A DNA stretch of 64,000 nt, from assembly GCF_000817735.3 (NCBI RefSeq), contig NZ_JTJC03000009.1, forward strand, positions 62,001-126,000, written 5' to 3'. Each line of letters opens with the position of its first letter. The first letter of the stretch is position 1. This document shows, piece after piece, positions 33,746-43,072 of this stretch. The notes under the pieces are model-generated. The model was not told the origin of the DNA, made no database searches, and saw only the letters and a program-made list of their open reading frames with translations. The position numbers and the translations under genes were made by a program. The DNA is from Scytonema millei VB511283. Lineage in GTDB: Bacteria > Cyanobacteriota > Cyanobacteriia > Cyanobacteriales > Chroococcidiopsidaceae.

Positions 33746-36127
33746 TTATTCTACTTTTTGTAGCGGATCGATTTTAGGATTAACAATTTTTGGCGTGCTG
33801 AGGTTAGCAAACCGAACCGCTAAAGAAATCTTGTTACCAGAACCGAAAATGTGAGTCACTTCACCAATACCAAAGTTTTTATGGAAAATGCGATCGCCTA
33901 CACGCCAATCTCGCTCTGCGTCTGCGGCTGATGAGTTGTTATTAGCGCTATTATCTTGAGGATGACTCCACTTTTGAGTTGGTTGGTGAGTCGATCTCGA
34001 TGTACTAGAAACTTTCGCTTGACTAGAAAGATGGAAACTGAGTAATTCTTTGGGTAATTCTGCTAAAAATTGAGAGGCGATCGCAGGTTCGCGGGAACCG
34101 TAAAGGCGGCGTTCGCGGGCGTGGGTGAGGTAAAGTATTTCTTGAGCGCGAGTAATCCCCACATAACACAAGCGGCGCTCTTCTTCCAAGGATTTAGGAT
34201 CGTCAAGCGAACGATAGTTAGGAAGTAGTCCTTGTTCCAACCCCACGAGAAAAACAACGGGAAATTCTAATCCTTTGGAAGCGTGGAGAGTTAATAGAGA
34301 AACAGCAGCTTGTCCTTCTTTCAAATTATCTAAATCGGAAGTTAAGGCAGTACTAGCAAGGAAATTTGATAAATTAACTTCTTCATTTTCTTCTTCAAAT
34401 TGTAGAACGGCGTTGTAAAGTTCCTGTACGTTTTGCAGTCTATCTAAACTTTCATCTGTACCTTGATTTTGGAGGTCTTTGACATAGCCAGATTCATCTA
34501 AAACTCCCTGCACGATCGCGCTAGGAGAAAGAGTGTCTACCTGTTCTTGCCATTTGCGAATTAATTGGGCAAAATTGTTGACACCCTTAGCCGATCGCCC
34601 TGCTAAAGTGTTAACTGATGTTTCGTCGTTGAGAATTTCCCAAAAGGGTAAATTAAGTTGTTGGGCAGCATTAACTAAATTATCAATTGTAGTTTTACCA
34701 ATGCCTCGACGAGGAGTATTAATCACTCGTAATAAACTGACGGTATCGTAAGGATTGACAATTGCTCTTAAATATGCCAAAACATCTTTAATTTCTTTGC
34801 GATCGTAGAACTTCAATCCACCGACAATCGTATAAGGAATACCCTGACGTACTAGATTCTCTTCTATAGGACGAGATTGAGCGTTAGTACGATAAAGAAC
34901 GGCAAAACTACCCCAATTAAATTCTGAATGTTGCTGTTCTAAACTCCGTAAATGGTTGATGACAAATTGGGCTTCGGCGATTTCATCATCAGCTTTATAG
35001 CAATAGATTTTTTCTCCTTCTCCTCGCGTTGGCTTCAGAATTTTATCGATTCGCTGGGTATTATTTTCAATCAGTTGGTTAGCGGCTTGTAGAATAGTTT
35101 CTCTAGAGCGATAGTTTTCTTCTAACTTAACCATCGTCCGAGTATCTTCGTCAGGTAAGCCATCACCAAAGTCGGCTTGAAAGTCTAGCAGAATGGTGAA
35201 ATCTGCCATGCGAAAACTATAAATTGATTGATCGGCATCGCCAACTACAAAAATTGAGCGATCGCGCCAATCCCATTCACTTTTTCTCGTCTCGCCGTTT
35301 GTTGTGAGTAAATTAATTAAATCGTACTGAATTCGGTTTGTATCTTGATACTCATCAACTAAAATATGTCTGAATCTTTGATGCCAATAACCCAGAACTT
35401 GTTCGTTCTGCTGAAATAATTTCACTGGCATTAAAATGAGATCGTCAAAATCCAAAGCGTTGTTTTCGGCTAGCTTATCTTCATAATATCCGTAAACTTC
35501 GGCAATAACTCTCCCGCGATAGTTAGGCTGTTCTCGTTCAAAGTCGCGGGGAGAAAGTCCCTGATTTTTAGCATTGCTAATAGTGTAGCGAACGGAACGA
35601 GGTTCAAATTTTTTATCGTCTAGTTGAAGTTTTTTGGTAATAATCTCTTTAACTACAGATTGAGCGTCGGATTCATCAAAAATAGAAAAGTTTTTCGTCC
35701 AGCGTCTACCTTTCTCATCTTGATATTTTTCAATATCAAATCGCAATATACGCGAAAACAAACTGTGAAACGTACCGATCCACAAATCTTTGATATAGGT
35801 TTTGTAAACTTGCGATCGCAATCTTGTTTGTTCGTGTGGGGCTAATTTATCTAATGTTTTATTGTATTGACTCAGTGCTATTTGTTCGGCAAAGATTTTT
35901 TGAATCCTGTCTTTCATCTCCCGTGCCGCTTTATTGGTAAAAGTCACGGCTAAGATATTATGAGGATCGACACGGTGTTTGAGAATCAGATTTGCAATCC
36001 GATAAGTTAATGCTCTCGTTTTACCAGAACCCGCACCCGCAACCACTAACAAGGGACCGCAAAAATGCTCTACAGACGTACGTTGACTGGAGTTAAGGTG
36101 ACTTAAAAAATCTGTGGTTTTGGTCAT
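33746..36127 (-). CDS. pcrA: ATP-dependent DNA helicase, UvrD/PcrA type
   Basis: 793-residue superfamily 1A 3'-5' helicase for repair and replication-fork clearance. Motifs in order: Q-motif LNSSQRTSVEH, Walker A AGAGSGKTRALTYR (about 31-44), Ia TFTNKAAREM, II DEYQDTNRIQYD, III GDADQSIYSFR, IV ENYRSRETIL, V TLHASKGLEFPVVFL and VI YVGITRAQEILYL. The C-terminal 50 residues (WRVGDRIFHKNFGIGEV) form the Tudor-like domain that contacts RNA polymerase in PcrA. Length is slightly above typical. Symbol chosen for closest family; UvrD is an equivalent name. Confidence 0.93.
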   Translation of the reverse strand: MTKTTDFLSHLNSSQRTSVEHFCGPLLVVAGAGSGKTRALTYRIANLILKHRVDPHNILAVTFTNKAAREMKDRIQKIFAEQIALSQYNKTLDKLAPHEQTRLRSQVYKTYIKDLWIGTFHSLFSRILRFDIEKYQDEKGRRWTKNFSIFDESDAQSVVKEIITKKLQLDDKKFEPRSVRYTISNAKNQGLSPRDFEREQPNYRGRVIAEVYGYYEDKLAENNALDFDDLILMPVKLFQQNEQVLGYWHQRFRHILVDEYQDTNRIQYDLINLLTTNGETRKSEWDWRDRSIFVVGDADQSIYSFRMADFTILLDFQADFGDGLPDEDTRTMVKLEENYRSRETILQAANQLIENNTQRIDKILKPTRGEGEKIYCYKADDEIAEAQFVINHLRSLEQQHSEFNWGSFAVLYRTNAQSRPIEENLVRQGIPYTIVGGLKFYDRKEIKDVLAYLRAIVNPYDTVSLLRVINTPRRGIGKTTIDNLVNAAQQLNLPFWEILNDETSVNTLAGRSAKGVNNFAQLIRKWQEQVDTLSPSAIVQGVLDESGYVKDLQNQGTDESLDRLQNVQELYNAVLQFEEENEEVNLSNFLASTALTSDLDNLKEGQAAVSLLTLHASKGLEFPVVFLVGLEQGLLPNYRSLDDPKSLEEERRLCYVGITRAQEILYLTHARERRLYGSREPAIASQFLAELPKELLSFHLSSQAKVSSTSRSTHQPTQKWSHPQDNSANNNSSAADAERDWRVGDRIFHKNFGIGEVTHIFGSGNKISLAVRFANLSTPKIVNPKIDPLQKVE

Positions 36128-36185
36128 AGTTTAAAAACTAGAATTATAGTTTTATATTTAATAGCTGGAAATGTGCTATTCTTCG

Positions 36186-36653
36186 CTAAAATGTCCATGA
36201 ATCTGTTCTAGAACCGAGTTGCTGCGACATGACAATAATTTTCGGACTCCTGCAATAGCCATTCTTACTATAGAATGCCTCTGCTTGCCCGTCCCTAAGT
36301 GTCAGAAGAAAAATTTGGGACACGTTCATCGGAGTCAGCACGATTGTCAGATGATTGAGTAGCTTTGTTCCTATTCCTTGGTGCTGTTTATCGGTTTGTA
36401 CGCAAAAATCTTTCACAAAAAAGTGCTTACCATCATAAAATTGTTCGCAATAACCAAGGATAAATCCTAGCGGTTCATGATGGTGTAACACAAATCCAAC
36501 AAAACCTGGAGTATTGAGTGTCTCCCACAATCGTACCCTTGCCGTTTCAAAACTCCAACACTCGTTCCAAGGTTCTTGTTTAAAAGTTTCAACATATACA
36601 TGAGCGCAGGAATCGAGATGCTCGGCGGAGAAAGTTAAAATTTCTTCTAACAT
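36186..36653 (-). CDS. GNAT family N-acetyltransferase
   Basis: 155 residues. The acetyl-CoA loop is VQTDKQHQGIGTKLLNHL (Q-x2-G-x-G), preceded by a hydrophobic beta strand (FVGFVLHHHEPLGFILGY) and followed by FLLTLRDGQAEAFYSKNGY, as usual in the fold. The acceptor is unknown; the aromatic pocket and length resemble small-molecule acetyltransferases. Single gene, tail to the helicase gene, with no clear operon partner. Confidence 0.85.
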   Translation of the reverse strand: MLEEILTFSAEHLDSCAHVYVETFKQEPWNECWSFETARVRLWETLNTPGFVGFVLHHHEPLGFILGYCEQFYDGKHFFVKDFCVQTDKQHQGIGTKLLNHLTIVLTPMNVSQIFLLTLRDGQAEAFYSKNGYCRSPKIIVMSQQLGSRTDSWTF

Positions 36654-36816
36654 CGGGATTTATACTCAAAGTCCAGCACGTAGCAAGCTAAAGCAACTTT
36701 TCTCAGCATTAGGGTAGAGCGAACAGACTATAGAGATTATATGTTAGCGGCTTTGCGGCTGTTATAGGGATGCGAATTGAGGAGTGAGGAGTGAGGAGTG
36801 AGGGGAATCTAAAGGT

Positions 36817-37344
36817 ATGGATGATATTGTAATTGTGGAATACGATCGCAAATGGGTAGAGTTATTCGAGCAAGAAGCTATTTACCTACGAAGTCTGTTG
36901 GGAGAAGCTTCGATCCTCCGAATCGAACACTTTGGCAGTACGGCTATACCTGGAATGCCTGCTAAGCCCATAATCGATATGTTAGTGGAAATTCCCAGCT
37001 TCGATCGCGCCCAACAAGAAGCTTTACCCAAGCTAGTAGATACGGGATATGAATATCTATGGCGTAGCGATCGCCCCCCTGGGCATATGATGTTTGTTAA
37101 GCGATTGCCTGATGGTAAGCGTACCCATCACATTCATATGGCTATTGCTGGACACACATTATGGGAAAGATTGTATTTTCGCAATTATCTCTGTAGCCAC
37201 CCAGAAGAAGCCACACGCTACGCACAACTAAAGCGAGATTTAGCACAAAAATTTCCAGGCGATCGCGAAGCTTATACTAATGGTAAGAGCGAGTACGTTA
37301 ATCTAATTACTACCAAAGCAAAATTAGACACAATAAACTCTTAG
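36817..37344 (+). CDS. GrpB family protein (UPF0157)
   Basis: 175 residues of the GrpB/UPF0157 family, a nucleotidyltransferase-superfamily fold. The signature HFGSTAIPGMPAKPIIDMLVEI is present near residues 42-63; the paired GS and D-x-L/x-V resemble the polymerase-beta-like catalytic G-S...D pattern. A second block HHIHMAIAGHTLWERLYFRNYL follows. No established function for cyanobacterial members. A GAGTGAG heptamer array stands just upstream. The TAG stop overlaps the first base of a palindromic repeat (37343-37360). Confidence 0.87.
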   Translation: MDDIVIVEYDRKWVELFEQEAIYLRSLLGEASILRIEHFGSTAIPGMPAKPIIDMLVEIPSFDRAQQEALPKLVDTGYEYLWRSDRPPGHMMFVKRLPDGKRTHHIHMAIAGHTLWERLYFRNYLCSHPEEATRYAQLKRDLAQKFPGDREAYTNGKSEYVNLITTKAKLDTINS

Positions 37345-37360
37345 TCCGCGCAGGCGGACT
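37343..37360. repeat. Palindrome AGTCCGC-gcag-GCGGACT
   Basis: Perfect 7-bp stem with a four-base loop overlapping the grpB-family stop codon. A second small hairpin GCGAAT/ATTCGC follows at about 37374-37391. Together they sit between convergent genes and could act as a bidirectional transcript end. Confidence 0.7.
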
Positions 37361-37416
37361 TTCCCCGTGTAGTCGCGAATTCTATTCGCCTTATTTTAAT
37401 CCTGACCGATCGGATT

Positions 37417-38199
37417 CTAGATTGAAACTGGATCGCCAATTCTTAAGATTTTTCCTGTTTCTGACGATGGAATTTTTGTATTGATACTTAACCGATAAAA
37501 GTGGTCGAATCTCTCTGGAGTTGTCCAATCTGGTAAGGTTTCTTTACGTTTAGAAACAAAGATTTTCTGAAAATTCTCTGTTGCTACTGCTGTTTTTGAA
37601 TCTCTTGTGGGTACGATGCATCTCGCACAAGGATTAATTCCAGCAAATACAACTGCTCCAATTTGAAACTGGATACTATCCCCTACTTTGGTAAATAATC
37701 GGTCTTCCCAAAATGGAGGTACGCCATCAATTTCTATATTTGCTCGTATCCGATTCCTCATTTCCTCAACACTTATATCAGGAAACCAGGAGGCAACTTC
37801 TGCAAGCGTAGCTGCACTAATTATTGTAGGTCCAGAAGCATTAGTATCATCTGGAAATCCTGTAAAATTATTTTGCTTAATGTTGACAGGTAAACCAAAA
37901 TAATTACTCAACCAAGCTTCTAACTCCGAACGCTCTTTATTCAAGTGAAAAGTAACGCTCTCATCTGTTCCTTGGACTTGTAACGATAGCTGTTGACAAT
38001 CTGCATCGAATTGCGATCGCAGCCAATGAACCTTAGCATTGCGCTTACCATTCACAAATCGTCCCTTTTGGTCAAATAAGGCATACTCGCGATCGTGCTG
38101 GAGTGCGCCACTTGCCAATACACTGACTTGAGACAAAGTGATGCCATCAAGCGATTTAACCGGAAAAATCGAAATTTTTGCCAGATAAGGCTGTATCAT
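37417..38199 (-). CDS. MOSC domain protein (YcbX-like)
   Basis: 260 residues. The N-terminal beta-barrel (MOSC_N) has ISIFPVKSLDGITLSQVSVLASGALQHDREYALFD. The C-terminal MOSC domain has FAGINPCARCIVPTRDS, whose cysteine is the proposed sulfur- or molybdenum cofactor-binding residue. YcbX-type proteins reduce N-hydroxylated compounds using molybdenum cofactor. Unlike bacterial YcbX, no C-terminal 2Fe-2S ferredoxin domain is present, so electrons must come from a separate partner. It fits with moaA and moaE elsewhere in the window. Confidence 0.87.
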   Translation of the reverse strand: MIQPYLAKISIFPVKSLDGITLSQVSVLASGALQHDREYALFDQKGRFVNGKRNAKVHWLRSQFDADCQQLSLQVQGTDESVTFHLNKERSELEAWLSNYFGLPVNIKQNNFTGFPDDTNASGPTIISAATLAEVASWFPDISVEEMRNRIRANIEIDGVPPFWEDRLFTKVGDSIQFQIGAVVFAGINPCARCIVPTRDSKTAVATENFQKIFVSKRKETLPDWTTPERFDHFYRLSINTKIPSSETGKILRIGDPVSI

Positions 38200-38272
38200 A
38201 AGCCATCACTTTATATCGCTACTCAAGACAATAGCCGACGTGAAGTTACACGAGTTACAGCGTTAGTAGATC

Positions 38273-38464
38273 CTACACCATTTCTAACCAATCGAACACG
38301 CGGTTTAGTTGTGGCAAGGTAAGAAATCCATATTGCCAAAGTACCATCGGCAGAAAGTTTAGTTCCTGTTCTCCTTTTTTTAAAGCTAACGCGATCGCTG
38401 CTTCTGAAACCGACAATTCGTCGCGTAAAAAGCTCATCAAATCATCCCGAACGTTAGATTTCAT
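38273..38464 (-). CDS. DUF2949 family protein
   Basis: 63 residues, a small cyanobacterial family of unknown function. The sequence LMSFLRDELSVSEAAIALALKKGEQELNFLPMVLWQYGFLTLPQLNRVFDWLE matches the DUF2949 pattern as I remember it (helical, ending in QL-x-x-x-F-D-W). No signal or membrane span. It may be a short adaptor or regulator, which is inference only. It lies 73 bases upstream of the MOSC gene on the same strand. Confidence 0.75.
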   Translation of the reverse strand: MKSNVRDDLMSFLRDELSVSEAAIALALKKGEQELNFLPMVLWQYGFLTLPQLNRVFDWLEMV

Positions 38465-38819
38465 ATACGTTTATCCAATTAATGTCTTTTTTAGCTAAAT
38501 GGTAATGTAACAAGCATTGTAAAGTTATGCAACGTTTTCTCAGAATTATTTAGCTTGCAGGCAGCACTTGGACTAGCCGCTCCTGTGTAACTTGGTCTGC
38601 GACTGCGCGATCGCTTGCTCGATTAAACTACCTAATGGCGCGTGCTATCTACTGGATCGAGCGGCAAAGCGATCGAAATCGATAAGTTTCTTTACAAAAA
38701 TTAACTAGTTTGTTACATTCATTTACGTAACCAAGTGGGTACGTGCTAAAGCCCCAGCTTTAGCATTTTGCCTTGAATCTCAAAATTGACAAACATAAAG
38801 CAATCTGGAGTTTCCGATC
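38465..38819. other. Divergent DUF2949 / ocp promoter region
   Basis: 355 bases with HIP1-like sites and no heptamer arrays. It should hold the ocp promoter, which responds to high light in other species. No ORF or RNA is recognised. Confidence 0.5.
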
Positions 38820-39785
38820 GTGACTTATACTATCGAGTCGGCACAAAACATTTTCTCTGGAACTCAAATCCCCAGTCCAATTCCAGCCACCATAGCGCTG
38901 TTCGACCAACTGAGCGTTGACGATCGCCTAGCGTACCTTTGGTATGCTTACACGGAAATGGGTCGGACAATCACCCCCGCAGCTCCAGGCGCGGCTCGTT
39001 TACAACTGGCGGAAGGATTGCTCACCCAAATCAAACAAATGTCTCCTGAAGAGCAAACCAAAGTCATGCGCGATCTTGCTAATCGCATTGACACTCCGAT
39101 CAACCGTTCCTATGGTTTCTTCAGCGTGAATACCAAGCTAGCTTTTTGGTACGAGTTAGGAGAGTTGATGAAACAGGGGATCGTCGCTCCAATTCCAACT
39201 GGCTATCAAATGTCTCCTGGTGTCAAAGTCGTCCTAGAAGCAACCCAGAAACTCGATCCAGGTCAGCAGATCACAGTTCTGCGTAACACAGTTGTAGACA
39301 TGGGATTCGATACATCCGACTTGACTCCCAGCAGTTCTCGAAAGAGTGTAGAACCAGTATTTGAACGCACCGAACCCGTCACCACCAATGTCAAGATTGA
39401 AGGCATTGACGAGCCTGCGGTGTTGCAATATGTCGAAGCAATGAACGCAGACAATTTCGCCGCTGCTATTGCTTTGTTTACTGCTGATGGTGCTTTACAA
39501 CCCCCATTTCAAAAGCCAATTGTCGGTCATGAGGCGATCGCGAAATACATGCGCGAAGAAGCACAAGGGTTAAACATGATGCCGAAACAAGGGATCTGTG
39601 AAGTACAACCGGATGGCTCCAAACAAGTAAAAGTCACTGGTGTCGTCCAAACTCCTTGGTTTGGTGTCAACGTTGGGATGAATATTGCTTGGCGGTTTTT
39701 GATTAATCCTCAAGGCAAGATTTTCTTCGTAGCAATTGATATGCTTGCTTCTCCCCAAGAGCTACTCAACCTGCGCCGGATGTAA
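38820..39785 (+). CDS. ocp: Orange carotenoid protein
   Basis: 321-residue photoprotective protein that binds a ketocarotenoid, is activated by blue-green light and quenches phycobilisomes. Start is GTG at 38820. The all-helical N-terminal carotenoid domain spans about 15-165 and the NTF2-like C-terminal domain about 197-317. Key residues are present: Y44 and W110 (carotenoid contact), R155 (interdomain salt bridge). Y204, E247 and W291 correspond to Y201, E244 and W288 of the Synechocystis protein with a three-residue longer linker. No fluorescence recovery protein gene lies next to it; a pentapeptide protein follows instead. Confidence 0.97.
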   Translation: MTYTIESAQNIFSGTQIPSPIPATIALFDQLSVDDRLAYLWYAYTEMGRTITPAAPGAARLQLAEGLLTQIKQMSPEEQTKVMRDLANRIDTPINRSYGFFSVNTKLAFWYELGELMKQGIVAPIPTGYQMSPGVKVVLEATQKLDPGQQITVLRNTVVDMGFDTSDLTPSSSRKSVEPVFERTEPVTTNVKIEGIDEPAVLQYVEAMNADNFAAAIALFTADGALQPPFQKPIVGHEAIAKYMREEAQGLNMMPKQGICEVQPDGSKQVKVTGVVQTPWFGVNVGMNIAWRFLINPQGKIFFVAIDMLASPQELLNLRRM

Positions 39786-39867
39786 AACGTTCTAGATGAG
39801 GGAGTGGTGCTAGTTAGTACTGCTCTTTCAAACCCAATATATCTCGCAAGCGCGGGGAAAAAATTGA

Positions 39868-40012
39868 GGAGATCCCCCAACCCCCTTAACAAGGGGGCTT
39901 TATAGGAGATCCCCCAACCCCCTTAACAAGGGGGCTTTATAGGAGATCCCCCAACCCCCTTAACAAGGGGGCTATTATTTCCCCCCCTTTTGAAGGGGGG
40001 TTAGGGGGGATC
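39868..40012. repeat. Triple 37-bp tandem repeat plus inverted copy
   Basis: Three units of period 37 start at 39868, 39905 and 39942. Each contains the palindrome CCCCCTTAACAAGGGGG after GGAGATCCCCCAA. An inverted relative (CCCCCCTTTTGAAGGGGGG then TTAGGGGGGATC) closes the block at about 39980-40012. No spacers of CRISPR type are present. It separates ocp from the pentapeptide gene. Confidence 0.9.
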
Positions 40013-40065
40013 GAGATCTTCAACTTCCGTGCGTAACTCCTGGCGTATTTTATGAATGCCGATCT

Positions 40066-40560
40066 ATGAATGTTGATACTCTACTAGAGCTTTATACTGC
40101 TGGCAAAAGAGATTTTAGCTGTTTTGACTTGCGCAGAGTTGATTTGAGTGAAATCAATTTGAGTGGAGCCATCTTGAGTAGAGCAGAGTTAGCTGGAGCC
40201 AACCTGAATGGAGCCAACTTAAAAGGAGTCAAGCTCAGCGAGGCAAACTTATCTGGCGCTACACTCTGGAGAACTGACCTTAGCAATGCGACTTTGTATA
40301 AAGCCATCCTGAGTAGAACAATTCTCATTAAAGCCAATTTGAGCAGTGTGGATCTACGTGACACTTTATTAAATAGAGCAGATTTGCGCTTAACGAATTT
40401 AACTGGAGCCAATCTCAGTGGTGCTAATCTGACCGGAACAGATTTACGTTACGCGCAATTAAAGTTAGTAGAACTAACTGGGGTAGATCTGAGTCAAGCA
40501 TGTATAGTTGGAGCATCGCTCCAAGACTCATTATTGTATGATTATGACGAAAATAATTAG
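40066..40560 (+). CDS. Pentapeptide repeat protein
   Basis: 164 residues. From about residue 20 to 155 the chain is a run of A(D/N)LXX pentapeptides (SGAILSRAELAGANLNGANL, LSGANLTGTDLRYAQL), predicted to form a right-handed quadrilateral beta helix of roughly six or seven coils. No signal peptide, so probably cytoplasmic. Function unknown; cyanobacteria have many such proteins. A short N-terminal helix (MNVDTLLELYTAGKRDF) resembles the cap of related proteins. Position after ocp and the repeat block does not prove a shared role. Confidence 0.9.
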   Translation: MNVDTLLELYTAGKRDFSCFDLRRVDLSEINLSGAILSRAELAGANLNGANLKGVKLSEANLSGATLWRTDLSNATLYKAILSRTILIKANLSSVDLRDTLLNRADLRLTNLTGANLSGANLTGTDLRYAQLKLVELTGVDLSQACIVGASLQDSLLYDYDENN

Positions 40561-40591
40561 CTCTCTACCATCTGAGCAATGAAGCGATCGC

Positions 40592-42517
40592 TTAAAAGCT
40601 AAACTGCGCCCTTAAGTTACCTACATAGATCGTTGGGTTATCGCTAAAGTTATTTGGATTGGCAATCAGATAAAACGCTGGTACTAAAGCTATATTATCT
40701 GTGAGTGGAAAATAGTAATTCGCTTCAAACTCGTACTGCACGCCACCATTTCCGCCGCCAGCAACGAGAAAATCGCGCCCGTCCAAGATGGCAAACGGTC
40801 TGACATAAGAGATAGTTAACAGCGCCCCCTCCTTACCCAAATCGGGAAAAGCAACACCAGCCTGCATTGCTTGGGCTTCAATTTCTCCATCACCAGGCAC
40901 TAGATTTGTCTTGGCGTAGGTGTAACGTCCGAATAAACCGATACCTGGAGTGACCAACCAATCGAAGTTAACTCCAAAGGTATTGGCTAAACCAGCATCC
41001 AAACCACCATCAGCAACTAGTCCTGTCACAGGGTCGAATACTGCCGAACTGCCGTTATCTGCAATTCCGTAAATTGGCTCTCCCGTCGCTCCGCCAATCA
41101 CGCCGTTAATGGCTTGAATCCGAGTCCGGTTATATAGAAATCTCAAATTAAAATTTTGGCTGGGCGAGTAAGTGAGTTCAGCCGTTGCCGTATAAGTACC
41201 ACCAAATAAGCCAAATCTCGGATCGCTAGAGGTGTTGTACCCAGTTGCGATCGTACTAGAGAGAAATTCTGTGTTTTCTCCAAGATAAGCGACTGCAAAT
41301 TGAAATTGCTCGCTGGGTTTCCAAATTACAGCTGCTCCCGAACCTCGGTCGATCGCATTGACTAGCGTACCGCCATTGGAGTTAAAACTATTCGCACCTG
41401 TGAGGATGAAGGTAAAAGCGTTGTAGTCAAAATAACGATACCAATTAATGCGGGGACCAAAAACAATTTCAAGATTGTCTCCCACGGGAAAACTATAAAA
41501 CAATTCATGAAGGAAGATATCGTTATCTAACCCTTGGATACCCGCAGTTTGATCGAAAAAGGGTACGCCATAGGTATTGTAAAGCCCTGCGGAGGTAAAT
41601 TGATTGGCGGGAGAATCAGCATTTCCTGCGGCTAGCCTTAGTTTAAGGCTGTCTCTACCGTTAAAGGAAGTATCGAAGTTGAGCCATAGGTGATTGCTAA
41701 GAGTGATTTCTGGATCTTCTGTTAGTTCTTGTACGACTGGTCTACCAGTTACTGCATCTCTTCCCCCTCGTCTAGCCACAACACCGCCAAATGCATCTGG
41801 GGGAAAGATATCGACTGATTCAAACTGCACGTCGCCATCCGCAAAGGCTCCCGTAACGTGAGACCAAACTAGAGCGTTTAATTTCGTCGTCGTCGAGAAT
41901 TGATTGGCTTCTAGTTCTGCTGTCGCTGCTTCTAAAGTATCCACACGACCGCGCAAAGCAGACAATTCAGCGGCAAATTCTGTCTGCAATTTTTGCAGTG
42001 TATCGGCATCTTCTTTCTTGACGGTATCTGCCGATGCTGTGGCAATAAGTTCGTTAATTCTGTCCAAACAGGCATTCAAACCAGCCGCAAATTCATATCT
42101 CGTTAAAGCACGGTTGCCGCGATAGGTGCTGTCTGGATATCCGGCAATACAACCGTAGCGCTCTACCAATGACTGTAACGCTTGAAATGCCCAGTCAGTC
42201 GGTTGGACATCTGATAGCTGCGATACAGATGTGACTTGCGCCATCGGGTCACCACTTGCTGCTTCCGGTATCTCGACTCTAGGAATCGTCGCTAGATCGG
42301 TTTCAGGTTCTATGGAAGTACGATCGGTTGCGTGACGATCGCGCCTATCAGCTGGTAACAATAATTTAGCTTCGCGAGCGTAATTCGTGCTAGCTAGTGT
42401 CTGTTTTGAGCTAACTTCTACCGTGTTAGTCTCCGCACTTGCCCTATAGCTATCAATAGCATGACACGCTAATATTACCGAGGCAAGCGGCAATACTTGC
42501 AACAAGAATTTATGCAT
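40592..42517 (-). CDS. SLH-domain carbohydrate/iron-uptake-type porin
   Basis: 641-residue outer-membrane porin of the cyanobacterial SomA/SomB and OprB type. A signal peptide (about 1-28, ending near YRASAE) is followed by an SLH domain at about 96-155 (LSDVQPTDWAFQALQSLVERYGC). A short coiled coil follows (about 160-200, LQTEFAAELSALRGRVDTLEAATAELE). The beta barrel occupies about 210-641 and ends in phenylalanine (AQFSF), as outer-membrane proteins do. The SLH domain anchors it to peptidoglycan-linked glycan. Substrate selectivity cannot be read; these porins mostly pass inorganic ions. Confidence 0.93.
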   Translation of the reverse strand: MHKFLLQVLPLASVILACHAIDSYRASAETNTVEVSSKQTLASTNYAREAKLLLPADRRDRHATDRTSIEPETDLATIPRVEIPEAASGDPMAQVTSVSQLSDVQPTDWAFQALQSLVERYGCIAGYPDSTYRGNRALTRYEFAAGLNACLDRINELIATASADTVKKEDADTLQKLQTEFAAELSALRGRVDTLEAATAELEANQFSTTTKLNALVWSHVTGAFADGDVQFESVDIFPPDAFGGVVARRGGRDAVTGRPVVQELTEDPEITLSNHLWLNFDTSFNGRDSLKLRLAAGNADSPANQFTSAGLYNTYGVPFFDQTAGIQGLDNDIFLHELFYSFPVGDNLEIVFGPRINWYRYFDYNAFTFILTGANSFNSNGGTLVNAIDRGSGAAVIWKPSEQFQFAVAYLGENTEFLSSTIATGYNTSSDPRFGLFGGTYTATAELTYSPSQNFNLRFLYNRTRIQAINGVIGGATGEPIYGIADNGSSAVFDPVTGLVADGGLDAGLANTFGVNFDWLVTPGIGLFGRYTYAKTNLVPGDGEIEAQAMQAGVAFPDLGKEGALLTISYVRPFAILDGRDFLVAGGGNGGVQYEFEANYYFPLTDNIALVPAFYLIANPNNFSDNPTIYVGNLRAQFSF

Positions 42518-43072
42518 TTATCCTCACACCCAAACGCACACTTTGATATTCAGAATGCAGGGTTTAGACTAGCAAAACTAGCTTTGATTAAATGTATTTT
42601 TATATACAATTGATTTGTGTGTGCTGCGAATTCTACAGCGATTTTCATTCGATTGCAATACGTTATAGGGGCGCACAGTTGTGCGCCCCTACAGTTCATG
42701 TATCTCATCCAATTGAAAACTGCTATAAGTCAGGATCTCGATCGCGTAACCAAAAAGCAAGCAAAAAATTTAAGTTTGTCTAACGCTTATATTCATCCAT
42801 CAGGAAAATTTGAAAATATTGACTTTATACTTAAGTTCTATAATTATTTGCTTGTATAAAAAGCATGTTTCAACTAATTTAAAATTGCCAACATAGGAAA
42901 AATATATTTTTCTGAAACAGAGATATTTTCTATATTTTTAAGTTTAGCATTTTGAATCAAACATAAGTTTTATGACTACTAAACTTTTCAATTAAATCTG
43001 AGATGGAATGCAGCTGCTTAGCATGAGTAGATTTAAAATAGATAAAAAACTAACCGCACTAGTCAAACTGCC
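42518..43072. other. Porin / J-domain divergent spacer
   Basis: 555 bases, AT-rich. It includes the GGGGCGCAC repeat copy at 42666. Frames at 42592-42859 translate that repeat (GAHSCAP) and are not credible genes. Nothing else recognised. Confidence 0.55.
42666..42726. repeat. GGGGCGCAC palindromic repeat, copy 3
   Basis: ATAGGGGCGCACAG-TTGTGCGCCCCTAC followed by CAGTTCATGTATCTCATCC and ACTGCTATA. The flank is similar to that of the copy at 52060, so the mobile unit is longer than the palindrome. Confidence 0.8.

Noticed and set aside
39868-39978. CRISPR-like array
   Set aside because: The units are directly contiguous with a 37-base period and contain no unique spacers; no cas gene is in the window.
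42592-42859. Two frames of 63 and 80 codons upstream of the J-domain gene
   Set aside because: Both run through the palindromic repeat copy at 42666 and have no ribosome binding site or familiar sequence.
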